Positions 1 through 5,272 of a stretch of DNA of 5,272 bases are shown piece by piece. Within the stretch, counting starts at the first letter, position 1, and the number at the start of each line of letters is the position of its first letter. This DNA is from Bacteroidales bacterium. Lineage in GTDB: Bacteria; Bacteroidota; Bacteroidia; Bacteroidales; UBA3663. The position numbers were made by a program, and so were the translations under genes. The stretch spans positions 1 to 5,272 of the forward strand of contig JAGBQS010000283.1 in the NCBI GenBank assembly GCA_017632695.1. The letters are read 5' to 3'. The notes under the pieces were generated by a model. The model was not told the origin of the DNA, made no database searches, and saw nothing but the letters and a program-made list of their open reading frames with translations.

Positions 1-2
1 AG

Positions 3-185
3 AAGGCTCGCGGCCGGCACGTCGGCAAAGCGTTGTATGAATATGTGCGCGATTACGCCCAGTCCATAGACTGCAACAACGTCACCCTGAATGTATGGGA
101 CGGCAAGGATGCCGAATTAAGCTTCTACAGGAACATGGGCATGAGGGTTCAGAAAACAACGATGGAAATAGTGTTGCCCCGGTAA
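3..185 (+). CDS. GNAT-family N-acetyltransferase, C-terminal 60 residues (5' end outside window)
   Basis: The frame is open from the left edge to a TAA at 183-185 and gives 60 residues, so the start and the N-terminal half are missing. The visible part begins with RGRHVGKALYEYV, which fits the acetyl-CoA pyrophosphate-binding loop of GNAT enzymes (R/Q-x-x-G-x-G/A) and the helix after it. Next comes a beta strand (VTLNVWDGKDAE) and then FYRNMGMRVQKTTMEI, the usual 'FY-x-x-x-GF' helix and last strand of the fold. The protein therefore ends where GNAT domains normally end and is not truncated at its C terminus. Known of the family: transfer of an acetyl group from acetyl-CoA to an amine of a small molecule or protein, in the cytoplasm. 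The substrate cannot be told from this fragment. Confidence 0.85.
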   Translation, partial: KARGRHVGKALYEYVRDYAQSIDCNNVTLNVWDGKDAELSFYRNMGMRVQKTTMEIVLPR

Positions 186-196
186 TCTTTTTATAA

Positions 197-286
197 ACTG
201 ATTATGAAACTACCGTCGTTTATCCCGCAGGCTATCTGAACCTGACGAAACAGGATATTACGGAGATTCTGAAAGAGAGTATGTAA
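197..286 (+). other. Possible gene remnant (stop-free tail without a start codon)
   Basis: Between the GNAT stop and the next gene, one frame is open from just after a TAA at 194-196 to a TAA at 284-286. It reads like a natural protein end: TTVVYPAGYLNL followed by the amphipathic TKQDITEILKESM. The frame has no ATG or GTG early enough to start it. The nearby ATG at 204 is in another frame and stops after 11 codons (TGA at 237-239). This could be the 3' scar of a gene lost between its neighbours, or chance. The 'VVYP...DI.EIL' pattern faintly recalls the tail of thioredoxin-like [2Fe-2S] ferredoxins, but no cysteine ligands are present, so I make no functional call. Confidence 0.2.
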
Positions 287-308
287 GCGTTAAACTAAAA
301 ATATCATC

Positions 309-869
309 ATGAAAAAAGTATTCGTAGCATTTGCTGCCATGATAGTTCTGGCAGCATGTACCCGGAACCAGCAAAACGCCGCTCAACCCGCAGAGGAGTG
401 CAGCGAAGTGAAGACCGAAGCAGTAGTATCGGCTGCCGATACGCTCAGTGCCGAAGCCCTGAAAGCCAACATGGAGGAAGCGCAGGCCTGGCTGAAGGAT
501 TGCGGTGCCTTTGCCATTGCTACCGTTGACGGCGACCAGCCCCGTGTCCGCATCTTCGGTGTTTCGGAGATTATCGACGGCAAGCTCTACATTATGACCG
601 GTAAGGTGAAGGACGTTTACAAGCAGATTGCCAAAAACGGCAAGTTCGAGATCTGCGCCCTGAAGAAGTCCGGAGCAGAGTGGATGCGCCTGAGCGGAAC
701 GCTGGTAAACGACGAGACACTCAGCGTAAAGGAAGAGTTCCTGAACCGCAATGCAGGTCTGAAGGCGATGTACAAGGCTGACGATGACAACATGGCCGTG
801 CTTCAGATCACCAATGCCACCGCCCGCTTCTGCTCTTTCGGAGCTCCGGAGCGTAAAGTGGGATTCTGA
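309..869 (+). CDS. Lipoprotein with pyridoxamine 5'-phosphate oxidase-like split-barrel domain
   Basis: This 186-residue protein starts with a lipoprotein signal (MKKVFVAFAAMIVLAAC; lipobox L-A-A-C, Cys17). A low-complexity Ala/Glu/Gln-rich linker covers about residues 18-45. From about residue 50 to the end it resembles the small FMN-binding split-barrel proteins related to pyridoxamine phosphate oxidase (COG5015 type): a helix (EEAQAWLKDCGAFAIATVDG), a strand with PRVRIFGVSEIIDGKLYIMTG (residues 78-98), the K-D-V-Y-K-Q helix, FEICAL, an EWMRLSGTLV strand, and a C-terminal FCSFGAPERKVGF. Relatives are mostly cytoplasmic proteins of about 130 residues that bind flavin or a similar cofactor, often with unknown substrate. 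The signal implies this one is exported and lipid-anchored in the envelope. ATG 309 is the only in-frame start after the stop at 291-293. No Shine-Dalgarno is evident, as is normal in Bacteroidales. The next gene lies 45 bp downstream on the same strand. Confidence 0.88.
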   Translation: MKKVFVAFAAMIVLAACTRNQQNAAQPAEECSEVKTEAVVSAADTLSAEALKANMEEAQAWLKDCGAFAIATVDGDQPRVRIFGVSEIIDGKLYIMTGKVKDVYKQIAKNGKFEICALKKSGAEWMRLSGTLVNDETLSVKEEFLNRNAGLKAMYKADDDNMAVLQITNATARFCSFGAPERKVGF

Positions 870-914
870 GAATACTGCATCTTGTAAGATGTTTGGGACT
901 ACAGTCTTTTTATA

Positions 915-2030
915 ATGTATAAAACCCGCAATCTGCCCAACACACGTATAGATGTGGCCGATGCCCTGAGAGGCATCGCCGTTGCCGGCATCATCCTGTA
1001 CCACTCCGTAGAGCACTTCGACATCTTTACCCAGGAGCCGATTGTGCATACACTACCCTGTGACCGGATGGTTGCCGATGTGCTGGCCTGGTTGGTGTCG
1101 GGCAAAATGTACGGCATCTTTGCCATGCTTTTCGGACTGAGTTTCTTCATCATGAACGATAACCGGCAGCAGAAAGGGCACTCGTTCGCGGGACGCTTTG
1201 CCTGGCGCATGTGCCTGCTGTTCATGTTCGGTATCGTCAACGTAGCCTTCTACGACGGCGACATCCTGATGCTTTATGCGTGCTACGGCCTGCTGCTTAT
1301 CCCCGTCAGCTATCTGCCGTCGAAGTGGGTATGGTGCATCATCGCCCTGCTGGCCATCCAGCCCGTGGAACTGTTCTGCTGGCTGACAGGTACCGGCATC
1401 GACCATACCCGTCTCTTTGAGATTTACAACCGGACCATCGCCCTGCACGAACATGGCACGTTCTGGGAAAATGCCGTGAATAATGTACGATACGGATTTG
1501 AACTGAATCTGCGGTTCAATGTGTTCAGCGGACGTCTGACGCAGCTGCTCTGCCTCTTCATCCTTGGCATGCAGTTAGGGAGGCAGAGACTTTTCTATAA
1601 CGAGGGGCGCAATTTACAGATATGGCATTACCTGCTGGTAAGCTCAGGCATCGTTGTTATAGCGCTGAGTTTTGTGGATTTCGGGGCATCCGAATCCTGG
1701 CTCAAACCTGTTTACAATCTCATCATCCTGCTGATGATTGTTTCGGCAACAGTTTCTGCCTGGTATGCCTTCGAGGGTGTACGCTGCGTGCTTCGTCACC
1801 TGTGCATCTTCGGCCGAATGAGTCTTACCAATTATCTGCTCCAGTCCGTCATCGGCAGCTTTATCTTCTGCGGCTACGGCCTCGCCTGCTACCGTCTTTT
1901 AGGCATTACCTACGCCGTTATGGCCGGATGCGGAATGGTGATTGTCCAGTATCTCTTTGCCCGCTACTGGTTCCGCAATCATCCTCGCGGTCCGTTAGAG
2001 GGACTTTGGAGGGAACTTACATGGATATAA
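915..2030 (+). CDS. DUF418 / YeiB-like polytopic membrane protein
   Basis: This 371-residue hydrophobic protein has about ten predicted membrane segments (roughly residues 19-31, 55-79, 97-112, 115-133, 138-157, 205-222, 237-256, 264-286, 304-322, 333-350). It carries the family's landmarks: N-terminal RIDVADALRGIAVAGII (11-27), GKMYGIFAMLFGLSFF (63-78), GDILMLYACYGLLL (115-128), and a C-terminal DUF418 signature GRMSLTNYLLQS (300-311) with GPLEGLWRELTW (359-370). Length matches the family. DUF418/YeiB proteins are inner-membrane proteins of unsettled function; their N-terminal half resembles membrane acyltransferases such as the heparan-glucosaminide N-acetyltransferase group, so transfer of an acyl group across the membrane is a guess only. 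ATG 915 is the sole in-frame start after the stop at 885-887. The gene may share a transcript with the lipoprotein gene 45 bp upstream. Its stop codon touches a strong terminator hairpin. Confidence 0.93.
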   Translation: MYKTRNLPNTRIDVADALRGIAVAGIILYHSVEHFDIFTQEPIVHTLPCDRMVADVLAWLVSGKMYGIFAMLFGLSFFIMNDNRQQKGHSFAGRFAWRMCLLFMFGIVNVAFYDGDILMLYACYGLLLIPVSYLPSKWVWCIIALLAIQPVELFCWLTGTGIDHTRLFEIYNRTIALHEHGTFWENAVNNVRYGFELNLRFNVFSGRLTQLLCLFILGMQLGRQRLFYNEGRNLQIWHYLLVSSGIVVIALSFVDFGASESWLKPVYNLIILLMIVSATVSAWYAFEGVRCVLRHLCIFGRMSLTNYLLQSVIGSFIFCGYGLACYRLLGITYAVMAGCGMVIVQYLFARYWFRNHPRGPLEGLWRELTWI

Positions 2031-2074
2031 TAACAAAATTGGCAAAACCTTCGGGATTTTGCCAATTTTGTTAT
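2030..2074. terminator. Bidirectional intrinsic terminator between convergent genes
   Basis: An 18-bp perfect inverted repeat (2030-2047 with 2057-2074; core AACAAAATTGGCAAAA / TTTTGCCAATTTTGTT) encloses CCTTCGGGA. Inside the loop, CC pairs with GG around a UUCG tetraloop, an extra-stable loop type, leaving one bulged A at 2056. Both arms end in T-rich sequence when read 5' to 3' (TTTTGTTATA on plus, TTTTGTTATTATA on minus), so it can work in either direction. It separates the DUF418 gene (plus) from the TolC-family gene (minus), where a shared terminator is expected. The stem begins on the last base of the DUF418 TAA. Confidence 0.92.
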
Positions 2075-2109
2075 AACCTGCTTTTTCCTCAGGAGGGAAG
2101 AAACAGTTA

Positions 2110-3519
2110 TCACAGCTGTCCGCTGGCCTTCTTATACTTGGTAGCAGCTACAAAGAGGTTGGTGCGGGCATTGGCCAGTTTGGCGTAAGCCTGCTGCCAG
2201 AGGGTCTGTGCCTCTAACAAGTCGGAAAGCGACTCCATTCCCTGATCAAAACTGCCGCGCGAACTGCGGAGGTTCTCTTCGGCCTGCGCTAAGGTCTGCT
2301 CTGCCAGTCCGACTTCCAGATATGCCTCGTCGAGGTTGTTGGCAGCCTGTGCCAGTTCCAGGTTCAGCTGCTCTTCCAGATCTTCCTGCTCCAACTGGGT
2401 GCGTTCGGCCTCTAAACGGGCAGCACGGACCTTATTGAAGCCCTCGTTGGCATGATACAACGGAATCTTGACCGACAGCAATACGCCAAGACTCGGTTTG
2501 GAAAGGAGCTTCTTATCGAGCACTTCGATGCCGTTCAGATAACTGTAGCTGGCTCCCAGTACCACCTCCGGCAGATACTCGCTACGCTCCAGTTTTACCT
2601 GACGCGATGCCAGTTCAGACTTCAGCTGCAACACGTGGTACTCGGGACGGTCGGTTACCGTAGCCGACGGATCGGCCCACGTCTGCGGATGAGCGGTAAT
2701 GCTTTCGGTCTCGGCTTCCACCTCGGTGGTAAGCGGCAGTCCGATGCAATGACACAGGTTCATGGCTGCCAGACGCTGTCCGTTTTCGGCCTGACGTACC
2801 TGCAGACGCGCCTCGCTCACCTTAACCTGTACTTTCAGGACATCGTTATGACTGCGCAAACCGCGTTTCTCGGCATTCTGTACATCGGTAAGCAGCACCT
2901 GCAGCAACGAATCGTACTGAACGGCCACCTTGTGCATCTCGTCGGCGCGGACCAGCAGGGCGTAAGCCTCCTGCACCTTGACGATGACCTGGCTCTGGCT
3001 CAACTGCTCGCCGTACTGCGCCATCTCGCGGCCCAGTTTGGCCATCTTGTAGGCCGTAACTACCTTGCCACCCATATAGAGCGGCTGCTCCAGCGAAAGA
3101 CCGGCCTGAAAGATATTGCCGATCTTGTAATCGATATCTACTCCGGGGAAATAGGCATAGCTGGTAAACACGGGTGTCGAACCGTTCATCACCACATTAC
3201 CCAGCGCGTCGGTCAGCACATTCGGAGTCAGAGACCCCGTGGCGGCATTGTAACTGTAGGTCGGCAGATAAGCACTCTGCAAGTTCATCGTTCCTTCGGT
3301 ATTGGACCACGCATCGTTGGCCATCAGCTTGAAGTTCGGAAAGAAATTGGCCCGGTAGGCCTTAACTTCGTACTTATATTTCTCGGCCAGCTTTTGCGAC
3401 GATACCAGCTGCCTGTTGTTCTGCAGGGCCATCGTGATGCACGAATCGAGCGAAAGGCTTTCGGCCGATACCTGACAGGCCGCTATGGGCAGCAGGAAAA
3501 ACAGAAATATCTTTTTCAT
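2110..3519 (-). CDS. TolC-family outer membrane efflux channel
   Basis: A complete 469-residue protein, a normal TolC length. It begins with a signal peptide (MKKIFLFFLLPIAACQVSA), most simply cut after VSA-19, and then SLSLDSCITMALQNN, the classic start of the outer-membrane efflux protein fold. Two structural repeats are visible. Repeat one has FFPNFKLMA (59-67), LSLEQPLYMGGK (141-152) and long coiled-coil helices (about 155-258). Repeat two has YLPEVVLGASYSY (315-327), LLSVKIPLYHANEG (347-360), further helices (about 361-460) and the typical SLSDLLEAQTLWQQA (430-444). Known of the family: a trimer forming a beta barrel in the outer membrane and an alpha-helical tunnel through the periplasm, the exit duct for RND or other pumps. 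The start lies 6 bp after the RND transporter stop, so the two genes form one operon with likely coupled translation. The gene ends before the bidirectional terminator. An IAAC lipobox at residues 12-15 makes lipidation a second possibility. Confidence 0.95.
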   Translation of the reverse strand: MKKIFLFFLLPIAACQVSAESLSLDSCITMALQNNRQLVSSQKLAEKYKYEVKAYRANFFPNFKLMANDAWSNTEGTMNLQSAYLPTYSYNAATGSLTPNVLTDALGNVVMNGSTPVFTSYAYFPGVDIDYKIGNIFQAGLSLEQPLYMGGKVVTAYKMAKLGREMAQYGEQLSQSQVIVKVQEAYALLVRADEMHKVAVQYDSLLQVLLTDVQNAEKRGLRSHNDVLKVQVKVSEARLQVRQAENGQRLAAMNLCHCIGLPLTTEVEAETESITAHPQTWADPSATVTDRPEYHVLQLKSELASRQVKLERSEYLPEVVLGASYSYLNGIEVLDKKLLSKPSLGVLLSVKIPLYHANEGFNKVRAARLEAERTQLEQEDLEEQLNLELAQAANNLDEAYLEVGLAEQTLAQAEENLRSSRGSFDQGMESLSDLLEAQTLWQQAYAKLANARTNLFVAATKYKKASGQL

Positions 3520-3525
3520 CGGAAC

Positions 3526-5272
3526 TTACTTGATTTTGTAGAACAGGGCATATAACACCGGAATGATAAGCAGGCAAACCAGGGTAGCCATTACCAGACC
3601 GCCCATAATGGCTGCCGCCATCGAACCGAACATGGCATCGGGCAACAACGGAATCATGCCCAGAATGGTGGTGGCCGATGCCATCAGTACCGGACGCAGA
3701 CGCGACTTCGACGAATCGATGAGCGCCAGACGACGGTCTTTGCCGCTATTGATCTGCAGCTTGATCTCGTCCATCAGCACAATGCCGTTCTTCAGCATCA
3801 TACCGACCAGACCCAGCACACCGCAGATAGCCACAAATCCGAAAGGCTTGCCCGATATGAACAGAGCCGGAATCACACCTATTAATATAAGAGGAATGCA
3901 GCAGAAAAGAAGCGTCGGCACCTTGTAGTCCTTGAAGAGCATAACCAGAATGGCAATCATCAGAATGATGGCCAGCGGATAGTTCTTGAACAGATACTTC
4001 ATGGACTGATCGGAAGCAGCCTTCTCTCCTTCCCATTTCAGCTCGTAGCCTTCGGGAATGACCAGCTGTTCGCTCAGGGCCTTCGCAACAGCCTGACGGG
4101 CAGCTTCGGTACCCATACCCTCAACCGGCGAACACTGGACACGCTGCGCACGGCGTCCGTTGAAACGGATCACAATCGGGTCCTCCCACTCGACCGAAAC
4201 GCTGTCGCACAACTGACGCAAAGGCGAAGGTCCCAGCAAGCGGTGAATGACCTCTTCCTGATCAATCTGACGGGTAGCGATACCCATCAGGGTCTCCTTA
4301 TTGAGTACGGATCCGAAGTTCGGCATCATACCGAACACCGAAGCCTCGGTGAGATCCTCGATGGGCTTTCCGTCCTGATCGACCACCTTGACATACACCT
4401 TCTCCAGATGAATACCGTCGTAGAAACTGCCTACCGGCAAACCGCCAGCCGCCGAGAGTAACGACGTTCCCACATCCTTGCGGGAATATCCCAGACGGCG
4501 GGCATTGGACTGATTGTAGTGTACGTTCAGGACAGGTACCTTCGCATCCCAGTCGGTGGTAATGAGACGGACAGCTCCCGTGCGCTGCATGATCGCTGCA
4601 CAGGAATCGGCCAGATCGTGAAGCACAGCCGGATCGGAACCCGAGAACTGCGCCTCGATCGGGTATTTCTTGTACATGAGGTTGTAGCGCTTGAACTTGA
4701 TGTACGAATCGGGGAACATGGCCGAAACCTCACGCTGGATCTCCTCGATACTCCTGACGAGTTCCTTGGGCGAGGTAAAGCTGACAATCAGCTCGCCGTA
4801 AGCCAACGACGGTGACGACACCCTGCGCACCAGATTGTATCGGGACGGAGTTCCACCCGTCGACTCCACAATATGGGTCACTTCCGGACGCTGCTTCAGG
4901 TACTCCTGAATCTGAGCCAGATCCTGCTGTACCTGCGTGTAGTTGGTTCCTTCCGGCAGCTTGTACTCCATGTAAAGCTGATCGTACTCCATATCGGGGA
5001 AGAATGCCTGCGGTACAAACTGGTAGCACATACCTGCTATACCCAACAGGAACAGCATGACAACCATAGTCAGAATCCGATGATTGAGCATGTGACCCAG
5101 CACGGCAGACAGTTTATCCTGTGCCCATCTCTCGAACTTGTCGGTAGCCGATTCTTTCTTATCCTCATCGGCCGAAGGCTCGGGAACTTTATCCAGCGAG
5201 TCGCCGATATTCCTGTAGAGCAGGCTCTTGCACATCAGCGGAACGTGAACCAGGGCCAGCAGCCACGAGAGC
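3526..5272 (-). CDS. RND efflux transporter permease, C-terminal half (5' end outside window)
   Basis: The minus-strand frame stays open to the right edge, giving 581 residues of what should be about 1000 or more. The first visible residues, SWLLALVHVPLMCKSLL, match the end of TM6 of AcrB-like transporters, so the Met at 5235 is internal and not the start. Numbering from that Met: a charged cytoplasmic linker (about 17-48), TM7 (54-76) leading into VPQAFFPDMEYDQLYMEY, the second periplasmic porter/docking region (about 80-412, with RRLGYSRKDVGTSLLSAAGG at 246-265), then TM8 (417-434), TM9 (440-460), TM10 (466-488), TM11 (517-535) and TM12 (538-566). GMMLKNGIVLMDE in TM10 carries Lys482, aligning with the proton-relay Lys940 of AcrB; SRLRPVLMASATTILGMIPL (511-530) is another family hallmark. 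Known role: a proton-driven inner-membrane pump working with an adaptor and TolC. The TM4 aspartates are outside the window. Substrate is unknown. Confidence 0.96.
   Translation of the reverse strand, partial: LSWLLALVHVPLMCKSLLYRNIGDSLDKVPEPSADEDKKESATDKFERWAQDKLSAVLGHMLNHRILTMVVMLFLLGIAGMCYQFVPQAFFPDMEYDQLYMEYKLPEGTNYTQVQQDLAQIQEYLKQRPEVTHIVESTGGTPSRYNLVRRVSSPSLAYGELIVSFTSPKELVRSIEEIQREVSAMFPDSYIKFKRYNLMYKKYPIEAQFSGSDPAVLHDLADSCAAIMQRTGAVRLITTDWDAKVPVLNVHYNQSNARRLGYSRKDVGTSLLSAAGGLPVGSFYDGIHLEKVYVKVVDQDGKPIEDLTEASVFGMMPNFGSVLNKETLMGIATRQIDQEEVIHRLLGPSPLRQLCDSVSVEWEDPIVIRFNGRRAQRVQCSPVEGMGTEAARQAVAKALSEQLVIPEGYELKWEGEKAASDQSMKYLFKNYPLAIILMIAILVMLFKDYKVPTLLFCCIPLILIGVIPALFISGKPFGFVAICGVLGLVGMMLKNGIVLMDEIKLQINSGKDRRLALIDSSKSRLRPVLMASATTILGMIPLLPDAMFGSMAAAIMGGLVMATLVCLLIIPVLYALFYKIK

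Noticed and set aside
878..891. Small inverted repeat CATCTTGTAAGATG between the lipoprotein and DUF418 genes
   Set aside because: The stem is only about 5 bp and A/T-rich, with no T-run directly after it. It is too weak to call a terminator or operator.
870..914. Possible promoter before the DUF418 gene (TATAAT at 911-916, TTTG at 892-895)
   Set aside because: TATAAT overlaps the start codon, and Bacteroidales promoters use TAnnTTTG near -7 with TTTG near -33. No correctly spaced pair is present.
258..1049. Minus-strand open frame of 263 codons opposite the lipoprotein and the start of the DUF418 gene
   Set aside because: It covers a well-supported gene pair on the other strand and its translation shows no domain or coherent signal. 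It is a shadow frame.
1622..2188. Plus-strand open frame overlapping the DUF418 3' end and crossing the terminator
   Set aside because: It is Arg/Ser/Cys/Pro-rich out-of-frame translation of the DUF418 gene that runs through the hairpin. It is not protein-like.
2452..3555. Long plus-strand open frame (367 codons) opposite the TolC-family gene
   Set aside because: The protein is His/Gln/Arg/Leu-rich with no recognisable fold, and it lies entirely antisense to a clear TolC gene. It is a codon-bias shadow.

Overview
The window looks like a piece of a Bacteroidales chromosome (Bacteroides/Prevotella/Alistipes-like; the genus cannot be resolved). Reasons: start codons lack clear Shine-Dalgarno sequences and sit in A/T-rich leaders, the protein families are typical of gut Bacteroidales, and base composition is moderate. 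No mobile element, CRISPR array, RNA gene or prophage signal was seen. The gene content is ordinary cell-envelope and housekeeping-accessory material, and I found no convincing new biological system.

Left part, plus strand (1-2030). It opens with the last 60 codons of a GNAT-family acetyltransferase (3-185). A 123-bp spacer follows, holding a stop-free stretch that reads like the tail of a lost gene. Next is a small lipoprotein-type member of the pyridoxamine-phosphate-oxidase-like split-barrel family (309-869). After 45 bp comes a polytopic DUF418/YeiB-like membrane protein (915-2030). The last two could be co-transcribed.

Middle (2030-2074). A long perfect hairpin with a UUCG tetraloop starts on the last base of the DUF418 stop codon. 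It lies between two convergent genes and should terminate transcription from both sides.

Right part, minus strand (2110-5272). This is the 3' end of a tripartite efflux operon. It holds the C-terminal half of an RND-family inner-membrane transporter (5' end beyond the right edge), then, 6 bp later, a complete TolC-family outer-membrane channel. The usual third partner, a periplasmic adaptor (HlyD/AcrA type), is not in the window and would be expected further upstream on the minus strand. Together these would form a proton-driven pump crossing both membranes; the substrate cannot be inferred from what is visible.
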